This document shows positions 53,056-64,000 of a stretch of 64,000 bases of DNA, piece by piece. Position 1 is the stretch's first letter. Each line of letters starts with the position of its first letter. The position numbers were made by a program, and so were the translations under genes. The notes beneath the pieces are model-generated. The model was not told where the DNA came from. It was given only the letters and a program-made list of their open reading frames with translations, and made no database searches. The DNA is from Acidimicrobiales bacterium (GTDB lineage Bacteria; Actinomycetota; Acidimicrobiia; Acidimicrobiales; SKKL01), in NCBI GenBank assembly GCA_034521975.1, contig JAXHLR010000003.1:124001-188000 (forward strand). The letters are read 5' to 3'.

Positions 53056-54183
53056 TCACACTCCCAGGTGGGCGCGGGGGGAGACCTCGGGTTCGACCTC
53101 GGCCAGCTGCTCGACGAGCTTGCGCTCGGCGGCCGACAGCTTGGACGGCACCGCCACCTCGACGGTGACCAGCAGGTCGCCAGGAGCGCCCGACGCCGGG
53201 ATGACACCACGGCCACGCACCCGGAACGTGCGACCCGATCGGGTGCCGGGCGGGATCCGGACCGTGACCGGGTCGCCGTCGAGGGTGGGGACCCGGATAT
53301 CGGCACCGAGCACCGCTTCGGGATAGGTGATGGGGACGGTGATGGTGAGGTGCTTGGCGGACCGCCCGAAGATCGGGTGCTCGGCCACCGACACCACCAC
53401 GTAGAGATCGCCCGGCGGCCCGCCGTTGCGGCCGGCACCGCCGCGGCCCTTGAGCCGGATGCGCTGACCGTCGTCGACGCCGGCGGGGATGCGGACCTTG
53501 ACCTGGCGGGGACGGCGCTCGACCCCGGTGCCGCGGCAGGTGCCGCACGGCTCCTCGACGACCTGGCCCCGGCCGGCGCAGCTCGGGCACGGCTGGCTGA
53601 ACGAGAAGAAGCCCTGATTGTCGTCGAGCAGGCCCCGCCCGCCACACCGTGGACAGGTGACCGGGGCCGTACCCGGCTTGGCGCCGCTGCCGGCACAGGT
53701 GGAACAGGGGGCGTCGGAGGTGAGATGGACCTCGGTGGTGACACCCTTGACCGCGTCGGTGAAGCTGAGGTGCAGCGCGGCCTCGAGGTCGGTGCCTCGC
53801 TGGGGACCGGCGCCACGTGCGCCCCGACCGCCACCACCGCGCCCGCCGCGGGTGAACAACCCGCCGAACAGGTCGCCGAGATCGTCGGCGGTGAAGGTGA
53901 ACGACCCACCTGGCCCGCCGGCGCCGCCCATACCGCCGGCCATGGGGCCCAGGCGCCGGAACTCGTCGTACTCCTTGCGCTTCTCGGGGTCGCCGACGAT
54001 CTGGTAGGCCGCCGAGACCTCCTTGAAGCGGTCCTCGGCCTTGGGGTCGTCGGGGTTGGCGTCGGGGTGCAGGTCTCGGGCCAGCTTGCGGTAGGCGGAG
54101 GTGATCTCCTTCTGGCTCGCGGTCTCGGACACGCCGAGCACCTTGTAGTAGTCCTTGTCGAGCCATTCGCTCTGCGCGGTCAC
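53056..54183 (-). CDS. dnaJ: Molecular chaperone DnaJ
   Basis: A 375-residue Hsp40. J-domain residues ~8-75 carry the HPD motif (DLHPDANPDD); a G/F-rich region (GGMGGAGGPGGSF) follows, and the zinc region has all four Cys-x2-Cys-x-Gly-x-Gly repeats (CSTCAGSG, CPRCGGRG, CPSCAGRG, CGTCRGTG). Substrate-binding C-terminal domains follow. It stimulates DnaK. Located between grpE and hspR. Confidence 0.95.
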   Translation of the reverse strand: MTAQSEWLDKDYYKVLGVSETASQKEITSAYRKLARDLHPDANPDDPKAEDRFKEVSAAYQIVGDPEKRKEYDEFRRLGPMAGGMGGAGGPGGSFTFTADDLGDLFGGLFTRGGRGGGGRGARGAGPQRGTDLEAALHLSFTDAVKGVTTEVHLTSDAPCSTCAGSGAKPGTAPVTCPRCGGRGLLDDNQGFFSFSQPCPSCAGRGQVVEEPCGTCRGTGVERRPRQVKVRIPAGVDDGQRIRLKGRGGAGRNGGPPGDLYVVVSVAEHPIFGRSAKHLTITVPITYPEAVLGADIRVPTLDGDPVTVRIPPGTRSGRTFRVRGRGVIPASGAPGDLLVTVEVAVPSKLSAAERKLVEQLAEVEPEVSPRAHLGV

Positions 54184-54232
54184 CTCTCACCTCCTCTCTG
54201 GGTCGGCGGTGCCACCGGCACCGGCCGGGGGC

Positions 54233-54828
54233 TCACCCCTTGACCTTCACCATCGCCGGTCGCAGCACCTTGTGCTTCCACACGTAACCGGGACGCAGCA
54301 CCTCGACCACGGTGGGGGCCTCGGCCTCGTCGTCGTGCTCGTGGAGCACGGCCTCGTGGTGTTCGGGATCGAAGGGAAGGTCGAGCGGATCGAGCCGCTG
54401 GAGACCTTCCTTCTCGAGCACGCCGAGCAGCGAGGCGAAGATCGGCTCGACCGCGGTGGCGCCGTGCACCAGCGCCGCGTCGCAGGAGTCGAGCACCGGG
54501 AGCAGCGACTCGGCCAGCCGGGCGGTGGCGCGCTCGCCGGCCTCCTTGTGCTCCTTGGTGCTGCGCTTCTTGTAGTTCTCGAAGTCGGCCTGGAGACGGC
54601 GGAGACGGTCGAGGTAGTCGTCGCGCTCGGCGACGACGCCGTCGAGCCGGTCGAAGGTCTCGGTGGCCAGCGACTCGAGGTCGTCGGGGGCGAGCCCCCC
54701 GAGATCGGGTCGGGTGGACGCCTCGGTGGGCGGGTCGGGATCGGCGCCGGCGGCATCGGGTTCGGATGCCGCCGGCGCCTCGTCCCCGGACGGGTCGGGT
54801 CGGTGCTCGTCGGGCGGGTGGGCCCCGG

Positions 54829-54832
<4 letters not shown>
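54233..54832 (-). CDS. grpE: Nucleotide exchange factor GrpE
   Basis: A 199-residue GrpE. An acidic, disordered N-terminus (~1-70) precedes the long helix ([25 protein letters not shown]), with the beta domain at the end ([23 protein letters not shown]). It exchanges ADP on DnaK. The start overlaps the dnaK stop by four bases, indicating coupled translation. Confidence 0.95.
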
Positions 54833-56682
<1,850 letters not shown>

Positions 56683-56736
56683 GGGACTCTCTCCCTGAGG
56701 GTTGCGGACAGTGCTGCGTTCGTGTTCGGGGGGAAC

Positions 56737-56745
56737 GTTGACAAC
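56737..56745. promoter_or_regulatory. GTTGACAAC box upstream of dnaK
   Basis: A 9-base near-palindrome 55 bases before dnaK, the counterpart of the box before clpB. Two TTGAG copies in direct orientation also lie further upstream (56794-56808). No classical HAIR or CIRCE element is seen in the 178-base gap to gpmA. Confidence 0.3.
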
Positions 56746-56860
56746 GATGCTAGCAACCCATCACGGCGGTCACCACACCGGCAACGCAGATTGTTGAGAA
56801 AAGTTGAGTGCCTCGTTGTCAGCTACCGGGGAGCCCTCGGGTCCCCTACCATCGGGGCCC

Positions 56861-57619
56861 ATGGCACACACCTTGGTCCTGCTCCGCCACGGCCAGAGCA
56901 CCTGGAACGAAGAGAACCTGTTCACCGGCTGGCACGACGTCGACCTCACCGTGGCCGGCGAAGCCGAGGCGGTGGCCGCGGGCCCGGCCATGGTCGAGGC
57001 CGGAGTCCTGCCCGACATCGTGCACACCTCGGTGCAGAAGCGGGCCATCCGCACCGCCAACCTCACCCTCGACGCCATGGATCGGGCCTGGATCCCGGTG
57101 CGGCGAAGCTGGCGGCTCAACGAGCGCCACTACGGCGACCTCACCGGCAAGAACAAGAAGGAGACCGCCGAGCAGTTCGGCGACGAGCAGGTGCACATCT
57201 GGCGGCGCAGCTACGACACGCCACCCCCGCCGCTCGACCCCTCCAACCCGTACCAGCCCACCGACGACCCCCGCTACCGCAAGCTCGCTCCCGACGTGCT
57301 GCCGGCCACCGAGTGCCTCGCCGACGTGGTCGAACGGATGCTGCCCTGGTGGTACGACGCCATCGTCGCCGACCTGCGGGCCGGCAACGTCGTGCTGGTC
57401 GTGGCCCACGGCAACAGCCTGCGAGCCCTGGTGAAGCACCTCGACCACATCTCCGACGACGACATCTCCGAGCTCAACATCCCCACCGGGATCCCGGTGC
57501 GCTACCAGCTCGACGCCGACATGGCACCCGACCCCGTCGAGCACTTCCACCAGCGCTACCTGGGCGACGTCGAGGCCGCACGCGCCGCGGCGGAGGCGGT
57601 CGCCAAACAGACCGGCTGA
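56861..57619 (+). CDS. gpmA: 2,3-bisphosphoglycerate-dependent phosphoglycerate mutase
   Basis: A 252-residue glycolytic enzyme that interconverts 3- and 2-phosphoglycerate. The phospho-histidine motif is [10 protein letters not shown] (residues ~7-16), with [16 protein letters not shown] and the second histidine in [17 protein letters not shown] at 56861 is chosen from the motif position. It is divergent from dnaK and convergent with an antiporter gene. Confidence 0.95.
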   Translation: MAHTLVLLRHGQSTWNEENLFTGWHDVDLTVAGEAEAVAAGPAMVEAGVLPDIVHTSVQKRAIRTANLTLDAMDRAWIPVRRSWRLNERHYGDLTGKNKKETAEQFGDEQVHIWRRSYDTPPPPLDPSNPYQPTDDPRYRKLAPDVLPATECLADVVERMLPWWYDAIVADLRAGNVVLVVAHGNSLRALVKHLDHISDDDISELNIPTGIPVRYQLDADMAPDPVEHFHQRYLGDVEAARAAAEAVAKQTG

Positions 57620-57687
57620 CCCGCACCACTCTCCCTCCCCCTCCCGCTCCCGCAGGGGACGGGTGGTGGCAGGGGACGGGGGCGGGG

Positions 57688-59475
57688 TCAGTCCGACGAC
57701 GACCCCGGGCCCGACGGCGCCTCGACCGGCGACCGGAAGCCGATCACCCACCTCGCGCTCGACGGGACACTGCCCCTCACGACCGCGGCATCCCCGTCGG
57801 TGGCGGTGAGGAGGGGGAAGAACGTCTCGCGCTGGTCGTCGAGCGTCGACCGGTCGATGACCTCAACGGTGGCACCCGACTCCAGCAACGCCGCCAGATC
57901 GGTCCCCACCAGCCCGTCGCCCAGCTCGCGGACCTCGCCGCCACCGACACCGCCGTGGCTCTCGGTCCGCTCCTCGGCGCTGCGCGGCAGACCGTAGACG
58001 TTGGCCCCGCCGATCAGCTCCACGAACCGTTCAGCCCCGAAGGCGTTGAGCTCCTCCTTGTCCGACACCGCGAGCGCCAGACCGACACCCAGCGCCTCGA
58101 CGGTGTCGGCCAGGTCGCGGTGGGCAAGTCGCCCGTTGTAGACGAGGAGGTCGGCTTGCTGGGCCTCGCGGATCTCGGACTCGTCGGTGGTCACCACCAG
58201 CACGGGAACCTCGACGCTGAGCAGGCACCGGCCGAGCTGCACCGCCCAGGACGGCGCCCCCACCAGCGCCACACCGGTCGGTTCGGGGACGCTCAGCCGC
58301 AACCGGTGCGACAGGGGAACAGCCCCCAGCCCGTAGACGACGACCGAGCCCGCCACCACCACGAAGGTCAGGGCCGTGAGGTCGCTCGCGCCGTCGACCC
58401 CCGCGTCCTGCAGCCTCAGCGCGAACAACGCCGACACCGCGGCCGCGACGATCCCCCGGGGCGCCACCCCGGCCAGATACAGCCGCTCGCTTCGACTCAG
58501 GCTCGACCGCCACGTCGACACCCACACTGCAACCGGGCGGGCGACGGCCACCAGCACGACCAGCACCAACAGGCCGGGAACGAGGTTGTCACGCAGGTCG
58601 GCGGCCTCGACCCGGGCACCGAGCACGATGAAGATCCCCCCGATGAGCAGCACCCCGAGGCTCTCCTGGAAGGCCAGCACGTGACGGACCGGTGCCCGTC
58701 GCTGGTTGGCCAGCGCGATCCCGAGCACCGTGGCCGCGAACAGCCCCGCCTCCTCGCGCAGGTGGTTGGCGACGGCGAAGGCGACGAGCACCGTCGCGAT
58801 GATCGCCGGGTTCTGGATGTGGTCGGGAACCAGGCGGTGGCCGAGCACCCACGCGAGCGCCAACGCACCCAGGAGGCCGAGAAGGGTGCCGACCCCAGCG
58901 GTGAGGAGCACCTCGCCGGCGATCTGCACCGGCCCGTCCCCGGCGACGACCACCACCTCCAGCATGACGATGGCGAGCGTTGCGCCGATGGCATCGATCC
59001 AGATCGCCTCCCAGCGCAGCACCCGGGCCACACGGGGTCGCAAGCGCGACTGGCGCAGCAGCGGGATGATCACCGTGGGTCCGGTGACGGTCATGATCGC
59101 CCCGAACACCACCGCCACCTCGAGCGGCAGACCCCCCACTGTCACCGCGGCCACGGCCGCGATGACGCCGGTGACCGCCACCCCCACGGTCAGGAGACGG
59201 ACCAGGACACCGCCCCAGGACCCCAGCTCGGAGCGGTGCAACCCGAGACCGCCCTCGAACAGGAGCAGGCCGACCCCCATCGACACGATCGGGAACAGCA
59301 GGTCGCCCAGCAGCTCGTCGGGATCGATGAGCCCGAACCACGGACCCGCCGCCAACCCGGCGGCGACCAGGAGCAGGATCGCCGGGATCCGCAGGCGCGT
59401 GGCGATCAGCTGGGCGCCGACACCGAGTAGCACAACGGTCGCGATGGCGGCCGTGGGATCGTCCATCGTCTCCAT
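57688..59475 (-). CDS. Cation/proton antiporter with C-terminal TrkA-N/RCK-like domain
   Basis: A 595-residue CPA-family membrane protein. About twelve helices cover residues ~10-400 (for example AQLIATRLRIPAILLLVAAGLAAGP and SMGVGLLLFEGGLGLHRSEL), with the family's TVTGPTVIIPLLRQSRL stretch. Residues ~415-510 look like a Rossmann nucleotide-binding RCK/TrkA-N domain (VALVGAPSWAVQLGRCLL) and the rest a further regulatory domain. K+ or Na+ exchange is likely, with ligand control. Start at 59475 or 59466 (ATG...ATG, three codons apart). Confidence 0.85.
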   Translation of the reverse strand: METMDDPTAAIATVVLLGVGAQLIATRLRIPAILLLVAAGLAAGPWFGLIDPDELLGDLLFPIVSMGVGLLLFEGGLGLHRSELGSWGGVLVRLLTVGVAVTGVIAAVAAVTVGGLPLEVAVVFGAIMTVTGPTVIIPLLRQSRLRPRVARVLRWEAIWIDAIGATLAIVMLEVVVVAGDGPVQIAGEVLLTAGVGTLLGLLGALALAWVLGHRLVPDHIQNPAIIATVLVAFAVANHLREEAGLFAATVLGIALANQRRAPVRHVLAFQESLGVLLIGGIFIVLGARVEAADLRDNLVPGLLVLVVLVAVARPVAVWVSTWRSSLSRSERLYLAGVAPRGIVAAAVSALFALRLQDAGVDGASDLTALTFVVVAGSVVVYGLGAVPLSHRLRLSVPEPTGVALVGAPSWAVQLGRCLLSVEVPVLVVTTDESEIREAQQADLLVYNGRLAHRDLADTVEALGVGLALAVSDKEELNAFGAERFVELIGGANVYGLPRSAEERTESHGGVGGGEVRELGDGLVGTDLAALLESGATVEVIDRSTLDDQRETFFPLLTATDGDAAVVRGSVPSSARWVIGFRSPVEAPSGPGSSSD

Positions 59476-59717
59476 CGGGGGGCTCGAACCGGGGGGTTCA
59501 CCGAAGGCTACGCGGCGCCGGGTCGGTTCCGGGCGATCCTGGCGGGGAGGGTTCTGGGGAGCCACCGTGTAGGGTGCTGCGGTCCCGCCACATCGGCGGG
59601 GCGACGCCGGCTCCTGCCGGTGGGTCACGTTCGGGAGTCCCCGGCCGAGGCCACCCTTCCCCCGCAGGCGAAGCGGACCGGTCGCCACCTGGCCACCATC
59701 GGGAAGGTGCCCCTGGG

Positions 59718-61151
59718 ATGTCGCACCCCAACCAGACCCCTGCCGCCGCCCGGCGGCCCCCCGATCTCTGGAGTCATCTGTTGTCCTCCCCCGCCGTCGC
59801 GCCCACAGGCGCGGCCACCACCTTTGCCGAGCTCGGCGTCCCCGACGCCATCGCCGGCCGCCTCACCCAGCGAGGCATCACCGACGCCTTCCCCATCCAG
59901 GTCGCGACCCTCGCCGACGCCCTCGCCGGGCGCGACATCTGTGGCCGGGCCCCCACCGGGTCGGGCAAGACCATCGCCTTCGGCATCCCGCTGGTGGCCG
60001 GCGTGTCCCAGGCCAAGCCCCGCCACCCCCGCGGCCTCGTGCTGGTCCCCACCCGCGAGCTGGCCACCCAGGTGGCCGAGGAGCTCACGGCCCTGGCCGG
60101 CCCGAAGGGCCCGTCGGTGGCCACCTTCTTCGGCGGTGTCGGCTTCGGCAAGCAGCTCAAGGCCCTCGCCCACGGCGTCGACATCGCCGTCGCCTGCCCC
60201 GGTCGCCTCGCCGACCTGGTGCAACAGGGCGAGATCCATCTCGATGCCGCCACCATGGTGGTGCTCGACGAGGCCGACCGCATGGCCGACATGGGGTTCC
60301 TCCCCGAGGTCAAGCGCCTCCTCGACCGCACCCCCGACGACCGCCAGACCCTCTTGTTCTCGGCCACTCTCGACGGCGACGTCAACGTGTTGATCAAGCG
60401 CTACCAGCACAACCCCGCCCGCCACGAGCACGTCGTCGCCGACGACGCCCCGTCGAACCGCCACGAGTTCTGGAAGGTCGAACGCCCCGAACGCCTCGGG
60501 GTCACCGCCCGGGTCGTCACCGCCGAGTGGCCGACGATCGTGTTCTGCCGCACCCGGCGCGGCGCCGACCGCCTGGCCAAGCAGCTCGCCCGCGAAGGCG
60601 TCTCCGCGGCCGCCATCCACGGCGATCGGTCACAGGGCCAGCGCGAGCGGGCCCTGGCCCAGTTCACCTCCGGCAAGGTGCAGGCGCTGGTCGCCACCGA
60701 CGTCGCCGCCCGCGGCATCCACGTCGACGAAGTGGCCTGTGTGGTGCACTTCGACGTCCCTGCCGACCAGAAGGACTACGTCCACCGCTCGGGCCGCACC
60801 GGCCGCGCCGGGCGGACCGGGCTGGTCGTGTCACTGGTCCCCGCAGAGCAGGTGAACGACGTGCGCAAGATCCAGCGCAGCCTCGGCCTGCGCCAAGGCG
60901 TCGGTGCCCCCGACCTCGACGTGCTCGGCCCGGTCCGGGCCGCGCCCAAGCCCGCACCCGAACGCACCGACGACCGTCCCCAGCGCAACCGCCAAGGCGG
61001 CAGAGGCTCGGCCAACAAGGGCCAGGGCGGAAACGGTGGCGGGCGCGGTGGCAACGGCGGCGGTCAGCGCGGCAACGGGCAAGGTCGCGGCGGCAAGCGG
61101 CCCGGACAGTCGGCCAGGGCCCGGGCCGCCAAGCGCGCCAAGCAGGGCTGA
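59718..61151 (+). CDS. DEAD/DEAH-box RNA helicase
   Basis: A 477-residue helicase. Q-motif ATTFAELGVPDAIAGRLTQRGITDAFPIQ, motif I APTGSGKT, II DEAD (VVLDEADRMADMGF), III SAT, IV-VI as IVFCRTRRGADRLAKQLAREG, VATDVAARGIHVD and HRSGRTGRAG are complete. The C-terminal ~80 residues are a Gly/Arg/Asn-rich tail (RQGGRGSANKG, GGNGGGRGGN) for RNA binding. ATG at 59718 follows a roughly 140-base GC-rich leader with small inverted repeats and no recognised riboswitch. Such enzymes assist RNA folding and cold adaptation. Confidence 0.93.
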   Translation: MSHPNQTPAAARRPPDLWSHLLSSPAVAPTGAATTFAELGVPDAIAGRLTQRGITDAFPIQVATLADALAGRDICGRAPTGSGKTIAFGIPLVAGVSQAKPRHPRGLVLVPTRELATQVAEELTALAGPKGPSVATFFGGVGFGKQLKALAHGVDIAVACPGRLADLVQQGEIHLDAATMVVLDEADRMADMGFLPEVKRLLDRTPDDRQTLLFSATLDGDVNVLIKRYQHNPARHEHVVADDAPSNRHEFWKVERPERLGVTARVVTAEWPTIVFCRTRRGADRLAKQLAREGVSAAAIHGDRSQGQRERALAQFTSGKVQALVATDVAARGIHVDEVACVVHFDVPADQKDYVHRSGRTGRAGRTGLVVSLVPAEQVNDVRKIQRSLGLRQGVGAPDLDVLGPVRAAPKPAPERTDDRPQRNRQGGRGSANKGQGGNGGGRGGNGGGQRGNGQGRGGKRPGQSARARAAKRAKQG

Positions 61152-61192
61152 CCCGTTCCGTTCCGGGCGGCACCCGTCGCCGCCCGGACCGC

Positions 61193-63910
61193 TCAGCCGG
61201 CGACCACGTCGATGATCTCGACGGTGATCTGCGCGTCGGCCTCGTCGTAGGTCAAGGTGACCGGCCCCGCGAGGAGCTCGTCAAGGGGCACCTCCTGGCG
61301 GAGCGTGACCGCCACGTAGCCGTCGTCGAGCCCGCAGTCGCGGCCGTCGCCAGCACCGGCCACCTGCAGGTACACCGTGACCGGGTCCCTCCAGGTGATG
61401 GGCACACCACCGTCGCTGGGAACGGTGTTGGTCTGGCGGCCGCGATCGACGTCGGTCTGGCACCTCGGCTCACGACCGGGTGCGGCGAAGGCACCGATCG
61501 ACACCCCGCCGACGGTCCCGCCGATGCTCTGGGGTCTGATCCCGTCGCCCAGGCGGTCGATGGTCACACCGACGGTGAACTCCTCGATCGTGAAGCCCGG
61601 CAGCACCACGTACCCCCATCCGACGTCACCGGTGGGGGTCCCGTCGACCTCGGCGCGCAGGTCGAGCTCGTTGCCCTCCTCGTCGACGGCGAGCAGGCCG
61701 ACCGAGTACGCGCCGCCCCAGCACAGCTCCTCCCAGAACATCTGCACCGAGGAGCGGAAGTCGTCGGTCGTCTGGGTCTCCCCGGCACCACAATCGCCCA
61801 CGAAGTTCATGTGGGGCGTGGCCTCCACCCGGACGGGCCGGTCGAACTCCAGGCGCATGGTCATTCCCGGCGCCTCGCCCGGTTCGCCGGGACGGGTCCG
61901 GAGGAAGGACCGGTGCCCGTCGATGCGGGGGAGCTCCGCTGATCCCTCCGGCTCGGCGGGATCGAAGTCGCCTTGCGACCTCACCTGCCATCCGTCCTCG
62001 AGCGGGTTCCCGTCGGGTGGACCACCGGGCCCCGCGTAGCGTTCCACCACCAGGCTCAGACGACCGTCCATGAGCGGGATCGGGACCCGGTACTCGTCGG
62101 ATCCGGGGGTGGGGCACTCGAAGAAGCCGAGCATCGGACAGCGGGTCGGCGTCGGCACGTCGATCGTGCTGGTCCACCCCGACGGGCCGGTGATCTCCAA
62201 CAGGGTGGTCGCCGGGACCTTGCTCGATCCGCTGCCGGTCATCAGCACCCGTTCGTCGAAGGTGAAGGGGCCGGAGGGGAGATCATCGTCGGGGAACGTT
62301 CTTCCGGGCCCGTAGCCGTCGCGCCAGTTGGTCGCGGCCACACGGACGCTGTAGGCGTCGAGCGGTCCGATGGCGAACCCGCCCGTCGCCCAGATCCGCA
62401 CCCGCAGGGCCCGCGGCGCCCGCACGGTGAACGACTCCCGCTCGATCACGGTCGGACGGTCGAACGACCGCGGGCCGGGCACCGTGATCCACACGCACAG
62501 GTCATAGGTGGTGCCCTCCTCGGGGAAGACCCGTCCGACCGCCACCCGGTCGAAGTCGGGGTCGGAGTCGTCGCCTGGCCGACGGGCGAGCGTGCCGTCG
62601 CGGACGTCGACGAGGCTGAGGTCGCTGCGGTGCCGCCCGTCGAGCATGTCGGCCTCGATGTCGGTGCAGGACCGTTCGGAGCCCCGCGGCCCGTTCTTGG
62701 GGATCGATGCCATGTACACCGACTCGCTGTCGCTCTTGTACGGGGCGGCGAGGATGCCGTGGACCGGGTCGCGACGCGGGGTGAAGGTGACCGTGCGGGG
62801 CGTCTCGCCCGAGCCGCCACGCGGTGGGGTGAAGAAGATCCGCGCCGTGTCCTCGGTGCCGAAGTCATCGACGCCGTGGATCTCGACGGTGGTGTGACGG
62901 TGAGCCAGACCCGGTATCTCCGGGCAGTTCTGCACGCCACCGTGGGGGTTCGCCCACGTGGGCTCCCCCGCGAGGTGGCGCTCGGCCCACCAGTCGCGCT
63001 CGGAGTCCGGGGTGCGGTAGCTGAGCTCCTGCGCCTCGTCAGGCGAGCCGCTCGGCCAGTGACGAATCGTGAAGTCGGCGGGGTTGTTGCTGGCGAACAC
63101 CGCCCGGTAGATGCCGTCGTCGCCCATGCCGAGGTCGTCGCAGCGCAGGACCCCGCTCACGCTCAGGGTCTCGTACAACTGAGCGCTGATCGACAGCGGA
63201 TCAGGCGTTCCCTCGCCGTGGTCGAGCAGGGTGATCGTGCCGCCCATCCCGGCCGGGCAGGCGTCCTCGTCGGCGTCGGCCGCGGCACACGGATCGCTGA
63301 ACCGGGGCTCTTCGAGCCGCGGGCGGGGCAGGTCCACCGGCCACTCCTCGGCGAGCAACTCCTCGAGGTCGACCCCGACGAGATCGCCGTCGGAGCCGTC
63401 CCCAGCGCCCTCGGCGTCGCCGGGATCGGCACCGTCGCCGTCGGGGTCGGCGTCGTCGGCGTCCGCCATCTCCGATGGCGTGGTCGGGGGCTCGTAGATC
63501 TCACCTTCCCCGTCGCTGTCGATGCCGCGCTCGGGGCCGTAGATCCGCTCGGCCAGGGCCGACGGCTCGCCCTCCTCGGTGCCTGCCGCGTCGGGGGACC
63601 CGGTGGACGGGCCGGCGGTGGAGGCGTCCGCCGGCCCGTCGGGATCGCCGCCTGTCGAAGGGAGATCGAGCGGGATCTGGTGGCCCGAGCGCTGGTACGG
63701 GCTCACTGGGTCGGGGGCGGCTTCGGTGGCGCCCGGGGAGGTGCCGGCCAGCACGGGAGCGGCGGTCGCGATCGGCACGGTGTTCGGCGACGCCGGGTCC
63801 TCACCGGCGTCGCTGCGCACCACGTTGCCGAGCACCAGCCCGCCCGAGAAGAGCGCAAGCCCGGCAACGACCGAGAGAAGAATGAGCGTGCGTTGGTTCA
63901 TCGTCATCAC
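61193..63910 (-). CDS. Large secreted/anchored hypothetical protein
   Basis: A 905-residue protein with an N-terminal membrane segment (LILLSVVAGLALFSGGLVLGN, residues ~7-28), a disordered acidic Pro/Gly/Asp linker to ~215, then a large region of beta-rich sequence up to the C-terminus, with paired Cys residues (SDPCAAADADEDACP, GVLRCDDLG, CPMLGFFECPTPG, GDCGAGE...ELCWGG) suggesting disulfide domains. I recognise no catalytic family or sorting signal. Start is uncertain: GTG at 63910, ATG at 63907 or 63901. Codon use is like its neighbours. It may be a surface or periplasm-like protein. Confidence 0.75.
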   Translation of the reverse strand: MMTMNQRTLILLSVVAGLALFSGGLVLGNVVRSDAGEDPASPNTVPIATAAPVLAGTSPGATEAAPDPVSPYQRSGHQIPLDLPSTGGDPDGPADASTAGPSTGSPDAAGTEEGEPSALAERIYGPERGIDSDGEGEIYEPPTTPSEMADADDADPDGDGADPGDAEGAGDGSDGDLVGVDLEELLAEEWPVDLPRPRLEEPRFSDPCAAADADEDACPAGMGGTITLLDHGEGTPDPLSISAQLYETLSVSGVLRCDDLGMGDDGIYRAVFASNNPADFTIRHWPSGSPDEAQELSYRTPDSERDWWAERHLAGEPTWANPHGGVQNCPEIPGLAHRHTTVEIHGVDDFGTEDTARIFFTPPRGGSGETPRTVTFTPRRDPVHGILAAPYKSDSESVYMASIPKNGPRGSERSCTDIEADMLDGRHRSDLSLVDVRDGTLARRPGDDSDPDFDRVAVGRVFPEEGTTYDLCVWITVPGPRSFDRPTVIERESFTVRAPRALRVRIWATGGFAIGPLDAYSVRVAATNWRDGYGPGRTFPDDDLPSGPFTFDERVLMTGSGSSKVPATTLLEITGPSGWTSTIDVPTPTRCPMLGFFECPTPGSDEYRVPIPLMDGRLSLVVERYAGPGGPPDGNPLEDGWQVRSQGDFDPAEPEGSAELPRIDGHRSFLRTRPGEPGEAPGMTMRLEFDRPVRVEATPHMNFVGDCGAGETQTTDDFRSSVQMFWEELCWGGAYSVGLLAVDEEGNELDLRAEVDGTPTGDVGWGYVVLPGFTIEEFTVGVTIDRLGDGIRPQSIGGTVGGVSIGAFAAPGREPRCQTDVDRGRQTNTVPSDGGVPITWRDPVTVYLQVAGAGDGRDCGLDDGYVAVTLRQEVPLDELLAGPVTLTYDEADAQITVEIIDVVAG

Positions 63911-64000
63911 CCGAAGGGCAGTCGTCGAGTGGAGAAGCTGGACGCTGGTTTGGGCCGTGTCGGTTCCACCCGGCCCCGAGATCTCGATCGTGACCTGAAT

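Noticed and set aside
56683-56860. HAIR or CIRCE heat-shock element before dnaK
   Set aside because: Two TTGAG copies are present but in direct orientation with five-base spacing; no inverted CTTGAGT/ACTCAAG or TTAGCACTC pair is seen.
57620-57687. Repeat CAGGGGACGGG between gpmA and the antiporter gene
   Set aside because: Two short GC-rich copies in a 68-base convergent gap, too simple to distinguish from composition.

Overview
The window is GC-rich (GC-ending codons dominate), gene-dense actinobacterial DNA. A caa3-type oxidase with ctaA/ctaB, a clpS-DUF2017 pair, dnaK-grpE-dnaJ-hspR, sortase-type LPxTG proteins and an ACT-domain malic enzyme point to Actinomycetota, most likely class Acidimicrobiia. 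The class is inferred from gene content, not from a marker gene.

Layout. 1-4.5 kb: end of an osmolyte-type ABC system, serS and an ABC ATPase/permease pair. 4.5-14.7 kb: one tightly overlapping minus-strand cytochrome oxidase operon, with ctaB on the same strand and a divergent ctaA-clpS-DUF2017 operon. The operon codes for a normal CtaC/CtaD/CtaE/subunit IV enzyme, but its first three genes encode a second set of subunit-like proteins. The subunit I paralog there has lost five of the six canonical metal-ligand histidines. 14.7-19.5 kb: a hypothetical anchored protein, a Glu-Asp-Phe tRNA cluster, copper-related genes (cupredoxin lipoprotein; CopZ-like chaperone behind a CsoR-like palindrome) and mgtE behind a strongly folded leader. 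19.6-26.9 kb: RNA methyltransferase, pirin, an AbiEi/DUF559-like protein, a frameshifted orphan molybdopterin subunit, and GDT1 and CDF metal transporters. 26.9-40.9 kb: malic enzyme, pyrE and a long purine cluster (purM-F-L, purQ-S-C-B, purD-A) interrupted by two small opposite-strand genes. 41-47 kb: three LPxTG surface-protein genes, two of them a tandem duplication. 47-64 kb: CorC-type transporter, aminotransferase, clpB, the hspR-dnaJ-grpE-dnaK operon, gpmA, a cation/proton antiporter, a DEAD-box helicase and a large secreted hypothetical.

Two items stand out. First, all three LPxTG genes carry the same kind of 5' leader: a hairpin whose stem sequence varies but whose pairing is kept, a constant loop (TGGTCGC on the coding strand), a constant junction (AGAGCGAACCCGGCC) able to form a pseudoknot with that loop, and downstream helices that compete for the Shine-Dalgarno sequence. 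This looks like a cis-regulatory RNA that I cannot assign to a known class. Second, the metal-ligand-depleted oxidase-like subunits sit at the head of an active-looking caa3 operon.

Other regulatory candidates are the mgtE leader, an attenuator-like leader before the aminotransferase, a 49-bp palindromic element present twice, and a GTTGWCAAC box before both dnaK and clpB. All functional calls rest on reading motifs by eye; no database search was run.
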